10,310 nt of DNA, from assembly GCA_034429275.1 (NCBI GenBank), contig DAOUFU010000038.1, positions 1-10,310 of the forward strand. The letters run 5' to 3'. The DNA comes from DAOUFU01 sp034429275 (lineage in GTDB: Bacteria; Chloroflexota; Anaerolineae; Aggregatilineales; Aggregatilineaceae). The notes beneath the pieces were generated by a model. That model saw only the letters and a program-made list of their open reading frames with translations. It ran no database searches and had not been told where the DNA came from. The translations under genes and the position numbers were made by a program. Shown here piece after piece: positions 1-6,470 of this stretch (its first letter is position 1; each line of letters opens with the position of its first letter).

Positions 1-80
1 CATGAGGCGCGCAGGTCGGGGGTGAGGCCGGACTCTCGCAGGTCATCATAGCCGGTTATTTTCTCAAAGTGCATCAGGGG
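1..80 (-). repeat. Partial copy 1 of the 112-bp-core intergenic repeat, with left-type flank
   Basis: The window opens inside a repeat copy lying in reverse orientation. Bases 1-29 are an exact reverse complement of the first 29 bases of the cores at 2059 and 10192, ending with the 12-bp terminal inverted repeat gggggtgaggcc at 18-29. Bases 30-80 are the left-type flank. Over 38 bases they match the reverse complement of 2021-2058 at about 31 positions, and they also resemble 3542-3590. The flank ends at a short block resembling tgcatcagggg that is seen at the outer edge of other copies. It lies just upstream of the promoter of the glycosidase gene. The rest of the core is outside the window. 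Confidence 0.8.
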
Positions 81-94
81 CAGGCGATGCTGTC

Positions 95-123
95 TTGCTG
101 CGCGCCGCGCCTGTGGGCATAAT
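95..123 (+). promoter_or_regulatory. Candidate sigma-70-type promoter for the GH4 gene
   Basis: TTGCTG at 95-100 (3/6 to the -35 consensus) and CATAAT at 118-123 (5/6 to the -10 consensus) are separated by 17 bp. Transcription would begin near 130, leaving a leader of about 44 nt with AAGGA at 160-164 before the start codon. The match is moderate and GC-rich genomes give false hits. Placement between a repeat copy and the first gene supports it. Confidence 0.4.
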
Positions 124-173
124 GGAAGCACAAACTGATCCTTTTTTGCCGCTGTTCACAAGGACAAATTTCG

Positions 174-1559
174 ATGAAACTCGCTTTACTCGGTGGTGGT
201 GGCGTTCGCGCGCCGTTGTTCGTGGCCTCAACTCTCAAGCGGGCGGAGCGCATCCACCTGGATGAGTTGTGTTTGATGGATATTGACGGCTCCAAGCTGG
301 AGGTCATCAGCCAGGTGTGCCGGGTGGTCGCCGACCGCATGGGCAGCCGGGTTCGGCTGAGCGCAACCACCGACGCGCACGCCGCCCTTGAGGGCGCGAA
401 ATATGTGGTGACCTCGATCCGGGTGGGGGGTGACGAGGGGCGCGTGCTGGATGAGCGGATCGCGCTGCGGCGCGGCGTGCTCGGCCAGGAAACGACCGGC
501 CCCGGCGGGTTTGCGATGGCGCTGCGCAGCATCCCGGCCATCCTGGGCTATGCGCAGATGATGGAGAAGCTCGCGCCGGGCGCGTGGATGTTCAACTTCA
601 CCAATCCGGCGGGGTTGGTGGCGCAGGCGCTGCACAACGCCGGGTTCAGCCGGGCGGTGGGCATCTGCGATGGGGCGAACCTGGCGCAGCACGCCGCCGC
701 GTCGTGGCTGGGCGTGCCTGCAAAAGAAGTCCGCGCCGAGGTGTATGGACTCAATCACCTGTCGTGGGCCAGGCGCGTGTGGGTGAATGGGCGCGATGTG
801 CTGCCCGACCTGCTGGCCGACGATGGCTTTCTCGCCTTCAGCGAGGATCGCGTCTTCGAGCCGGAACTGGTGCGGCAGTTTGGCGAATGGCTGAACGAGT
901 ACCTGTTTTACTACTACTACGCCGAGCAGGCGGTCGCCGCCATCCAGGGCGACGAAAAGACGCGCGGCGAAGAGATCGTCGAGATCAACCGGCACTTGCT
1001 GGCGGCACTGCGCAGCATCGACATCATGCGTGAGCCGGAGCGCGCCCTGCAGGTCTACTATGCTGCCAACGCGCGCCGCTCGGCGACCTATATGCACTAC
1101 GCGCGCCCTGACGCGCCCGATATGGAAACTGCCGACCAGGCGCAGCACGAGGCCGCTGCCGGGCAGCAGGCCGATGAGGGCGAGGGATACGCCGGGGTCG
1201 CGCTGGACATCATCGAGGCGTTCGAATCCGGCGAGCCGCTGCATATCGCGCTCAATGTGCCCAATGCGGGCGCGATTGCCTGCATGGACGCGGATGACGT
1301 GGTCGAGGTGAGCTGCATCGTGGACCGCTTCGGCATTCACCCGCTGCCTATCGGCCAGGTGCCCGCGCCGCAAGAACTGCTGATGCGCGCCGTCAAGCAG
1401 TACGAGCGCCTGACCGTCGAGGCTGTGCGGACACGCAGCCGCCGGATCGCAGCCCAGGCGTTGATGGTGCACCCGCTGGTCTTGTCCTATTCACGCGCGA
1501 AGGCGCTGGTCGATGATTACCTGCAGGCTCATGCGCCCTACGTGGGCGAGTGGGCGTGA
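174..1559 (+). CDS. Glycoside hydrolase family 4, 6-phospho-beta-glucosidase-like (NAD+ and metal dependent)
   Basis: This is a 461-aa cytosolic enzyme of the family that cleaves glycosides by an NAD+-assisted oxidation-elimination route, usually with Mn2+. Seen directly: a glycine-rich NAD-binding start (GGGG-VR, residues 7-12), an acidic D-I-D at 36-38 ending the second strand, the family signature GQETTGPGGF at 104-113, FTNPAG at 142-147, a metal-ligand pair C165 and H195 (in GLNHLSW), and a run of four tyrosines at 246-249 near where BglT has its catalytic tyrosine. The C-terminal YERLTVEA...HPL region also fits BglT-type members, and length is normal (about 420-460). The residues after the cysteine are D-G-A, not the N-V-P that I recall for phospho-beta-glucosidases, so substrate and phosphate dependence are uncertain. 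The ATG at 174 has AAGGA nine bases upstream. No PTS or sugar transporter is adjacent. Confidence 0.85.
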   Translation: MKLALLGGGGVRAPLFVASTLKRAERIHLDELCLMDIDGSKLEVISQVCRVVADRMGSRVRLSATTDAHAALEGAKYVVTSIRVGGDEGRVLDERIALRRGVLGQETTGPGGFAMALRSIPAILGYAQMMEKLAPGAWMFNFTNPAGLVAQALHNAGFSRAVGICDGANLAQHAAASWLGVPAKEVRAEVYGLNHLSWARRVWVNGRDVLPDLLADDGFLAFSEDRVFEPELVRQFGEWLNEYLFYYYYAEQAVAAIQGDEKTRGEEIVEINRHLLAALRSIDIMREPERALQVYYAANARRSATYMHYARPDAPDMETADQAQHEAAAGQQADEGEGYAGVALDIIEAFESGEPLHIALNVPNAGAIACMDADDVVEVSCIVDRFGIHPLPIGQVPAPQELLMRAVKQYERLTVEAVRTRSRRIAAQALMVHPLVLSYSRAKALVDDYLQAHAPYVGEWA

Positions 1560-1582
1560 TCGAATTATCAAGGGGGTGCTCG

Positions 1583-1939
1583 ATGAGCTGGCAGATACGC
1601 GATCTTGCAAACGATGAGCATACGCTGACGGTCAAAGCGTGGAACTGGCTGCCGACCGTGTTGATCCTGGAAACATTTGGCATTCTGGATAAGGACCGCC
1701 TGGAACGCATGCAGTATAACGTGCCGGTTACCGTCAGCGAGCCAGAGGCGCGCGCTATCGCGGATCAGTTACAGAATCGCGTGCTGCCCTCGATAGCGGC
1801 GGGCGGAGACGATCTGCGCAGCCTGCCCCAGACTGGCGAACTGACCGAGGATGCCAGGCATCATTACGCAGCTACGCGCGAATGGCTGGGCAATTTCGCC
1901 GGGTTCTGCCGCACCTGCGGCGGGTTCGAGATCACCTGA
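1583..1939 (+). CDS. Conserved-looking hypothetical protein with C-terminal CxxCGGF motif
   Basis: A 118-aa soluble protein with no signal peptide or membrane segment. I cannot assign a function. Seen in it: an aromatic stretch near residues 19-23 (KAWNW), a charged central region with ILDKDRLERMQYN and a helix around SEPEARAIADQL, and a C-terminal segment ending FCRTCGGFEIT with C109 and C112. Two cysteines alone could not complete a zinc site in a monomer. I chose the ATG at 1583 because AGGGGG lies seven bases before it. The in-frame GTG at 1550 would overlap the preceding gene and lacks a comparable ribosome site. It begins 23 bp after the glycosidase stop, so the two are probably co-transcribed, but nothing ties their functions together. 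Confidence 0.75.
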   Translation: MSWQIRDLANDEHTLTVKAWNWLPTVLILETFGILDKDRLERMQYNVPVTVSEPEARAIADQLQNRVLPSIAAGGDDLRSLPQTGELTEDARHHYAATREWLGNFAGFCRTCGGFEIT

Positions 1940-1964
1940 CACGGCACCCGGTAAGGTGATTCCT

Positions 1965-1998
1965 GCGGTGAGGCGAAATACAACTCCGGCCTCACCGC
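1965..1998 (+). terminator. Perfect 10-bp hairpin after the hypothetical gene; possible terminator without U-tract
   Basis: GCGGTGAGGC (1965-1974) pairs perfectly with GCCTCACCGC (1989-1998) around a 14-nt loop, 25 bases past the stop codon. No run of T follows, so intrinsic termination is doubtful. The arm sequence resembles the ends of the nearby repeat (ggcctcac), so it may instead be a decayed repeat end. Confidence 0.4.
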
Positions 1999-2020
1999 GC
2001 GCCTGGGGCGCTACAGCGGC

Positions 2021-2210
2021 TTGAGATAATTACCGGCTATGGTGATCCGCTAGAGTTCGGCCTCACCCCCGACCTGCGCGCCTCATGGGAGGCGCCTGGT
2101 CTGCCCCCTCTCCGAAAATTTTCGGAGAAGGGGCGAAGCGGCCCGGTTTTGGCCGCGCGGGGGTGAGGCCAGCCTTTCGCCCTCTCATATCCGATCAATG
2201 TGCATTGGGG
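2021..2210 (+). repeat. Complete copy 2 of the intergenic repeat (core 2059-2170 plus both flanks)
   Basis: The core runs 2059-2170 (112 bp) and is bounded by perfect 12-bp inverted repeats, ggcctcaccccc at 2059-2070 and gggggtgaggcc at 2159-2170. It differs from the core at 10192-10303 at only two positions (2129 and 2136, A here and G there). Inside are three self-complementary arms: GCGCCTC...GAGGCGC near 2078-2095, a central palindrome ctccgaaaattttcggag at 2110-2127, and GCGGCC...GGCCGC near 2138-2156. The left flank (2021-2058) matches that of copies 1 and 3. The right flank (2171-2210) matches, in reverse complement, the left side of copy 4. No open reading frame of note and no clear target duplication is visible. 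It sits at the 3' ends of two converging units. Confidence 0.85.
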
Positions 2211-2241
2211 CCCCATCCCATTTGTGATCGGGTAATCATTC

Positions 2242-2270
2242 AAAAAACCGGGCGCAGCTTGCTGCGCCCC
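2242..2270 (-). terminator. Rho-independent terminator of the GNAT/isochorismatase unit
   Basis: On the - strand a 9-bp perfect stem, GGGCGCAGC and GCTGCGCCC (+ strand 2250-2258 and 2261-2269), is followed after two bases by six T residues (+ strand A-run 2242-2247). It lies about 40 bases beyond the stop codon of the acetyltransferase gene, in the right place and orientation to end that transcript. This is the most canonical terminator in the window. Confidence 0.85.
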
Positions 2271-2307
2271 TACGCACGACGTTACTGGGTTATTTGCGGG
2301 ATGGGCG

Positions 2308-2739
2308 CTACAACGCCTTGCGGAAGAACACCTCGCCGATGCCGCCTTCGTTGATGCCGGACAGAATGCCGCATTCGACAAAGCCCATGTGCCGGTGCCA
2401 TGCCTGCGGCTCCGGCTCGTTTACCTGCGAGGAACTCATCAGCGCGTGGTGGCCGTGCTGGCGCAGGAACGTTTCCAGGAACGCCAGCATGGCCCGGCCT
2501 ATTCCCTGGGTGCGGTAAGGCTCGACCACCCAGATCAACGCGATATAGGGCAGCAAAGACCACAGGTACTCCAGGCGCAGGTAACCCACGCGCCGGTCCC
2601 CCGCTTCCGCGATGATGATCTCGCCCAGGTCAATCTTGCGCAGGATCACATCGGGGCGAATGTGATGATCCTGGGTTGCGCACCACGCGCTATCTTCGCG
2701 CGTGGCGAAGCGAACAGTCGGGCTAGCGGACAGGCTCAT
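2308..2739 (-). CDS. GNAT family N-acetyltransferase
   Basis: A 143-aa single-domain acetyltransferase that would transfer an acetyl group from acetyl-CoA to an amine on an unidentified substrate. The acetyl-CoA binding motif A is plain: VVEPYRTQGIGRAML at 71-85, containing the R-x-x-G-I-G loop that cradles the pyrophosphate, preceded by a hydrophobic beta strand (PYIALIWV, 64-71). The C-terminal part holds HMGFVECGI (117-125), typical of the last strands of the fold, where a residue near the aromatic-glycine pair contacts CoA. Length is normal for the family. The ATG at 2739 has GGAG six bases upstream. It lies 69 bp downstream of the isochorismatase-like gene on the same strand and ahead of a strong terminator, so it is probably the last gene of a two-gene unit. 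Substrate cannot be predicted. Confidence 0.88.
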   Translation of the reverse strand: MSLSASPTVRFATREDSAWCATQDHHIRPDVILRKIDLGEIIIAEAGDRRVGYLRLEYLWSLLPYIALIWVVEPYRTQGIGRAMLAFLETFLRQHGHHALMSSSQVNEPEPQAWHRHMGFVECGILSGINEGGIGEVFFRKAL

Positions 2740-2808
2740 GGGAGTCTCCGGGGTTGCGGGTGAGCCAGCACGTGGCGGCCCAACATCCGGTGCTGTGCTG
2801 ACTTTGCG

Positions 2809-3321
2809 CTAGAAGACGATCTCCGCGGTGGGGATAAGCTCGACACCGGCCTCGCTCAGTGCGTGGTGTGTCTCTTGGATCACACTGGCCGCGTTCTTGT
2901 GGAAGTTGCTGTGCGCATCGCTCGCCAGGATCACCCGGTAGCCCAGGTCCCTGGCTCCCAGGCAGGTCGCCTTGACGCAGCCGTGACTCACCAGCCCGGT
3001 AGCGACCAGGGTCGTGATGCCGCGCGCTTCAAGTTCCTGGCGGAGCAGTGTCTTCTCGAAGGCGTTGCCCTTTGTCTTGTGGATGACGAGATCGCCCTCG
3101 CCGGTCTGCACCTGGGCATGAACCTGCCAGCCCTCCGACTCCCTGGCCAGAAAGCTGTCGTTGGCGTGCTGGACGATGATCACCGGCGCGCCGCTCCGGT
3201 GCGCCTGGTGGATCAGCGTGTTGATGTTCGCCAGCAGCCGGTCAGCCTGGAAGATGGGAGTCGATTTTTCGAACAATCCGCGCTGCACATCGATCACCAG
3301 TAAGGCTGTGGTGGGGTTCAC
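2809..3321 (-). CDS. Isochorismatase-family cysteine hydrolase
   Basis: A 170-aa cytosolic hydrolase of the isochorismatase / nicotinamidase superfamily, which uses a D-K-C triad on amide or ether-like bonds. The triad is visible: D11 in LLVIDVQRGLF, K82 in VIHKTKGNAF, and C115 in GLVSHGCVKATC, followed by the usual A-x-x-x-G-Y (123-129) and D135 in the SDAHS segment. The length matches small single-domain members. I start it at the GTG at 3321. It follows AAGGA with suitable spacing and gives the expected N-terminus a few residues before the first strand. The frame stays open upstream to 3621, but that extension translates repeat DNA and is not protein-like. A good promoter lies 50-80 bp upstream. 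The true substrate is not evident; nicotinamidase and biuret- or ureidoacrylate-type activities are alternatives. Confidence 0.9.
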   Translation of the reverse strand: MNPTTALLVIDVQRGLFEKSTPIFQADRLLANINTLIHQAHRSGAPVIIVQHANDSFLARESEGWQVHAQVQTGEGDLVIHKTKGNAFEKTLLRQELEARGITTLVATGLVSHGCVKATCLGARDLGYRVILASDAHSNFHKNAASVIQETHHALSEAGVELIPTAEIVF

Positions 3322-3372
3322 CTCATTGTGTCCTTTCTCCGGCGGGGGAGCCGGCAGACGCGCATAGCGTCC

Positions 3373-3401
3373 AGCATACTGCTGCCCCGGGTGGACGTCA
3401 A
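3373..3401 (-). promoter_or_regulatory. Promoter of the isochorismatase-GNAT unit
   Basis: On the - strand TTGACG (+ strand 3396-3401, 5/6 to consensus) and TATGCT (+ strand 3373-3378, 4/6) are separated by exactly 17 bp. The predicted start is near 3366, about 45 nt before the GTG at 3321, with AAGGA in between. It is one of the best promoter matches in the window. Confidence 0.6.
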
Positions 3402-3403
3402 GC

Positions 3404-3590
3404 GGGGGCGCATTTCGGGCGTATTCCATTTTCGGGGCATGAGACTGTGGGGGTTTCCCGGCCTCCCCCCCAAGCGGCCACAACCGGTCCGCTACGCCGA
3501 AAATTTTCGGAGAGGGGGCAGACCGGGTCGGGGGTGAGGCCGGACTCGCGCGAGTCACCATCGCCCGTTTTTTCTCAACGATCATCAGGG
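3404..3590 (-). repeat. Copy 3 of the intergenic repeat, internally deleted core
   Basis: The core is 3460-3541 (82 bp) in reverse orientation. It keeps the end gggggtgaggcc (3530-3541), a variant end ggcctccccccc with one change, the AGCGG...CCGCT arm, and the central cgaaaattttcg with one full arm. It lacks the GCGCCTC hairpin and some bases beside the palindrome, about 30 bp in all. The L-type flank 3542-3590 resembles bases 30-80. The other side, read outward, shares tctcat-x-tccg-like and atgc blocks with the R-type flank of copy 2, more weakly. It separates the divergent isochorismatase and grpE units. Confidence 0.75.
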
Positions 3591-3665
3591 CGCAGGCCCA
3601 GGGAGAGCAGCAAAGCCCCATCTGTGGCGCTTATGATTCAATCACCCTGGCTCACAAGGTAAGAA

Positions 3666-3694
3666 TTGTGTTGAAATTCCGGCGATTCTATAGG
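3666..3694 (+). promoter_or_regulatory. Candidate promoter of grpE-dnaK
   Basis: TTGTGT (3666-3671, 3/6) and TATAGG (3689-3694, 4/6) are spaced by 17 bp about 100 bp before grpE, in a locally AT-rich stretch. A better -35 match, TTGAAA at 3671-3676, has no -10 at a suitable distance. The call rests mainly on position and composition. Confidence 0.35.
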
Positions 3695-3709
3695 ATTCCT
3701 GCGTTTTGC

Positions 3710-3736
3710 TAACGAATTTCTATTACTCCTTCGTTA
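3710..3736 (+). promoter_or_regulatory. Inverted repeat in the grpE leader; candidate operator
   Basis: TAACGAA (3710-3716) and TTCGTTA (3730-3736) form a perfect 7-bp inverted repeat with a 13-bp AT-rich spacer, just downstream of the candidate -10 and 55 bp before the start codon. It is not the CIRCE sequence bound by HrcA nor the HAIR sequence bound by HspR. Placement is right for a repressor site or an mRNA hairpin, but no regulator can be named. Confidence 0.35.
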
Positions 3737-3790
3737 CACTGTGAGCGCTGTACAAGAACATCAAACGATCACCGCTGGAGGGCAGACTGC

Positions 3791-4393
3791 GTGACCCGGA
3801 AAAAGACCAAAATCAAAGTGAATGCTACCGGACCAGAGCAAACCGCTGCCGGGGCCGCAGGCCCGGAGAACACGCCGGTAGAAGGTGCTGCGGAAGCCCT
3901 CGAAGCCGTGAGCGAAACAACAGGCGAGAGCGAGGTTTCTGCATTGCAGCTTGAATTGGAACAGGCCCAGACACGGGCCGCAGAATATCTGGACGGCTTG
4001 CAGCGCGAGCGCGCCGAATTCCAGAACTTCAAGAAGCGCATCGAGCGGGAGCGCGGAGAGCAGCAGCAGGCCATCCTGGGCCAGGTGCTGCTCAAGCTGC
4101 TGCCGGTTGTGGACGATTTCGACCGGGCGATGGAGATGGTGCCTGCCGACCAACGCAACGAGTGGTTCAGCGGCGTGGCACTCATCCAGCGCAAGCTCGA
4201 AGGACTGCTGAAAGAATATGGAGTGACGGAGATCGAGGCTCAGGGCCGGCCCTTCGATCCTATGGTGCACGAGGCTATCGGCATGGATGATGTGCCGGAC
4301 GTCGCCAGCGGCACGGTGACTCAGGTGGTCCAGCGGGGCTACAAGCTCAACGATCGCGTGCTGCGCGCCGCGCGTGTGCGAGTAGCCAACTAG
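3791..4393 (+). CDS. grpE: GrpE, nucleotide exchange factor of DnaK
   Basis: A 200-aa co-chaperone that dimerises and promotes ADP release from DnaK, and in many bacteria also serves as a thermosensor. Domains: a low-complexity polar N-terminal tail (about 1-45), a long charged helix forming the dimer coiled coil (about 48-95, including ALQLELEQAQTRAAEYLDGL), a helical segment with VVDDFDRAMEM (106-116), and the C-terminal beta domain carrying the family signature (FDPMVHEAIG at 155-164, then VTQVVQRGYKLNDRVLRAA at 176-194). Length is typical. The start is a GTG at 3791 with GGAGGG eight bases upstream. It is the first gene of the cluster. The dnaK start follows 106 bp after its stop, with two hairpins between them. 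No hrcA lies upstream, unlike many grpE-dnaK operons. Confidence 0.97.
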   Translation: MTRKKTKIKVNATGPEQTAAGAAGPENTPVEGAAEALEAVSETTGESEVSALQLELEQAQTRAAEYLDGLQRERAEFQNFKKRIERERGEQQQAILGQVLLKLLPVVDDFDRAMEMVPADQRNEWFSGVALIQRKLEGLLKEYGVTEIEAQGRPFDPMVHEAIGMDDVPDVASGTVTQVVQRGYKLNDRVLRAARVRVAN

Positions 4394-4394
4394 G

Positions 4395-4438
4395 CCGGGC
4401 GCATGGGGTGCCCGGTTCCGGGTGTGGGGAACACCCGG
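4395..4438 (+). other. Two tandem RNA hairpins between grpE and dnaK
   Basis: CCGGGC (4395-4400) pairs with GCCCGG (4410-4415), and CCGGGTGT (4418-4425) pairs with ACACCCGG (4431-4438) around a 5-nt loop. They begin two bases after the grpE stop codon. Neither is followed by a T-run, so read-through to dnaK is expected. They could protect or mark an mRNA processing point and so set different GrpE and DnaK amounts; that role is inference. Confidence 0.5.
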
Positions 4439-4499
4439 CGGAGATGAAGCAGCAATTATCCCATTCCCAACCAACTACAACACGAGGTGAGCAAACACT

Positions 4500-6389
4500 A
4501 TGGGCAAGATCATCGGTATAGACCTGGGCACCACGAACTCCGTCGTTGCCGTGATGGAAGGCGGCGAGCCGACCGTCATTCCGTCGTCGGAAGGCGGGCG
4601 GCTGGTTCCGTCGGTCGTGGCGGTCAACAAGCAGGGTGAGCGCCTGGTCGGGCAGTTGGCCCGCCGCCAGGCGGTCATGAACCCGGAGAACACGATTTTC
4701 TCGATCAAGCGCTTCATGGGGCGCAAATTCGGCGAGAAGGAAGTTCAGCGGGCGCTGGAAAGCGTGCCGTATAAAGTCTCTGCTGCGCCGAACGGCGATG
4801 TGCGCGTGCACATGGGCGGCAAGGAATACAGCCCGCCGGAAATTTCGGCCATGATTCTGCAAAAGATCAAGCAGGATGCCGAAGCTTACCTGGGCGAAGA
4901 AGTGACGGAAGCGGTGATCACCGTGCCCGCCTACTTCAGCGACAGCCAGCGCCAGGCCACCAAAGACGCGGGCCGCATCGCCGGGCTGGATGTCAAGCGT
5001 ATCATCAACGAGCCGACGGCGGCATCGCTGGCCTATGGCATGGATAAGAAGAGCGACGAGACGCTGGCCGTGTATGACCTGGGCGGCGGCACGTTCGATA
5101 TCTCGATCCTCGATGTGAGCGAGGGCCTGATCGAAGTGCGCTCGACCAACGGCGATACCTTCCTGGGTGGTGACGACTTCGACGAGCGCATCATCCAGTG
5201 GCTGGCCGACGAATTTAAGAAGGAACAAGGCATCGACCTGCGCCAGGACCGGCAGGCGCTCCAACGGCTGAAGGAAGCGGCGGAGAACGCCAAGAAGGAA
5301 CTCTCGACCACCATGCAGGCCGAGATCAACCTGCCGTTCATCACGGCGGACGCAAGCGGGCCGAAGCACCTGAACATGACGCTCTCGCGCGCCAAGCTCG
5401 AAAGCCTGGTAGCGGACCTGATCGAGCGCTCGATCAAGCCCTGCCAGCGCGCGCTGGAAGATGCCAAGCTCAAGCCCGCCGATGTGCACGAGGTGCTGCT
5501 GGTGGGTGGTATGACCCGTATGCCCGCCGTGCAGGAAGCGGTGCAGAAATTCTTTGGCAAAACGCCCAACAAGAGCGTGAACCCCGACGAGGTCGTGGCC
5601 ATCGGCGCGGCTATCCAGGGCGGCGTGCTTGGCGGCGAAGTTAAGGAAGTGCTGCTGCTGGATGTGACCCCGCTGACCCTCTCGATTGAAACGTTGGGCG
5701 GCGTGGCCACCCCGCTGATCGAGCGGAATACCACCATCCCGACCAAGAAGGGGCAGGTCTTCAGCACGGCTTCGGATGGGCAGACCCAGGTCGAGATTCA
5801 CGTCGTCCAGGGCGAGCGCCCAATGGCGGCGGATAACAAGACACTCGGCAAGTTCATTCTGGATGGCATCCCGCCCGCGCCGCGCGGTGTGCCGCAGATC
5901 GAAGTGACCTTCGACATCGACGCGAACGGCATCCTGAACGTGAGCGCCAAGGACAAGGCGACGGGCCGCGAGCAGAAGATCACCATCACCGCCAGCAGCG
6001 GCCTGAGCGAGGCGGAGATCGACCGCATGGTGCGCGAGGCCGAGAGCCACGCCGCCGAAGATGCGCAGCGCCGCGAGCAGGTCGAAGTCCGCAACCGGGC
6101 GGATGCGATGGTCTTCACGGCGGAGAAGGCGCTGCGTGACTATGGCGCGCAGGTGCCCGCCGATACACGGTCGGCCATCGAGACCAAGATTCAGGATGTG
6201 CGTAAGGCCCTGGAAGGCAGCGACATCGAGCGCATTAAGCGCACTTCCGACGAGCTGGGCCAGGCCATCCAGCAGATCGGGGCCAGCATGTATGGCCAGC
6301 CGGCAGGGGCCGGTTTCGCAGGCGGGCCGGATGGCGGCAGTGCGGCAGCGGATGACGGCGTCATCGACGGCGAATACACCGAGTCGTAA
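4500..6389 (+). CDS. dnaK: DnaK, Hsp70 molecular chaperone
   Basis: A 629-aa ATP-driven chaperone that binds exposed hydrophobic peptides, working with the GrpE and DnaJ encoded beside it. The nucleotide-binding domain (1 to about 383) shows phosphate loop 1 IGIDLGTTNS (5-14), VPAYFSDSQRQATKDAG (142-158), INEPTAASLAYG (169-180), DLGGGTFD (193-200) and LLVGGMTRMP (333-342). The interdomain linker VLLLDVTPL is at 384-392. The beta-sandwich peptide-binding domain (about 393-505) contains QIEVTFDIDANGILNVSAKDK, and a helical lid and a Gly/Ala-rich tail end in ADDGVIDGEYTES. It carries the N-terminal insert (about 75-100) found in E. coli-type DnaK and missing from Firmicutes and Actinobacteria proteins. 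GAGGTGA lies nine bases before the ATG. The gene is full length and intact. Confidence 0.98.
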   Translation: MGKIIGIDLGTTNSVVAVMEGGEPTVIPSSEGGRLVPSVVAVNKQGERLVGQLARRQAVMNPENTIFSIKRFMGRKFGEKEVQRALESVPYKVSAAPNGDVRVHMGGKEYSPPEISAMILQKIKQDAEAYLGEEVTEAVITVPAYFSDSQRQATKDAGRIAGLDVKRIINEPTAASLAYGMDKKSDETLAVYDLGGGTFDISILDVSEGLIEVRSTNGDTFLGGDDFDERIIQWLADEFKKEQGIDLRQDRQALQRLKEAAENAKKELSTTMQAEINLPFITADASGPKHLNMTLSRAKLESLVADLIERSIKPCQRALEDAKLKPADVHEVLLVGGMTRMPAVQEAVQKFFGKTPNKSVNPDEVVAIGAAIQGGVLGGEVKEVLLLDVTPLTLSIETLGGVATPLIERNTTIPTKKGQVFSTASDGQTQVEIHVVQGERPMAADNKTLGKFILDGIPPAPRGVPQIEVTFDIDANGILNVSAKDKATGREQKITITASSGLSEAEIDRMVREAESHAAEDAQRREQVEVRNRADAMVFTAEKALRDYGAQVPADTRSAIETKIQDVRKALEGSDIERIKRTSDELGQAIQQIGASMYGQPAGAGFAGGPDGGSAAADDGVIDGEYTES

Positions 6390-6400
6390 GACCGGTACGA

Positions 6401-6432
6401 CGGGCGGAGGGACTGCCAACCCCTTCCGCCCG
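6401..6432 (+). terminator. Possible terminator after dnaK
   Basis: CGGGCGGAGGG (6401-6411) pairs with CCCTTCCGCCCG (6421-6432) with one bulged base and a loop of about nine, starting 12 bases past the dnaK stop. Only TTT follows, a little downstream, so the signal is weak. It fits with dnaJ having its own promoter. Confidence 0.45.
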
Positions 6433-6470
6433 CCTTTGATCTCGGCTATCGGCTGAGCTTGGGCACAGGC

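Noticed and set aside
1550..1582. Upstream GTG start for the 118-aa protein
   Set aside because: It would overlap the end of the glycosidase gene and lacks a ribosome site, whereas the ATG at 1583 has AGGGGG at the right distance.
2059..2170. Core as a simple intrinsic terminator pair
   Set aside because: The central palindrome lacks a following U-tract and the same long sequence with terminal inverted repeats recurs upstream of genes (1-29, 3460-3541), so a repeat element explains it better. Read-out as a terminator in some positions is still possible.
3322..3621. 100-residue N-terminal extension of the isochorismatase-like protein
   Set aside because: The extension translates the promoter and repeat copy 3. 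The GTG at 3321 has a proper ribosome site and gives the family's normal length.
3660..3790. CIRCE (HrcA) or HAIR (HspR) operator before grpE
   Set aside because: Neither ttagcactc-N9-gagtgctaa nor a cttgagt-type inverted repeat is present; only the unrelated TAACGAA repeat was found.
4347..6419. Long open frame on the - strand opposite dnaK (also 228-1472, 6361-7974 and 8063-9745 on the - strand)
   Set aside because: These are antisense frames to clear genes, kept open by GC-rich third-position bias. Their translations are rich in His, Arg and Gln without recognisable domains, and they run across known intergenic regions.
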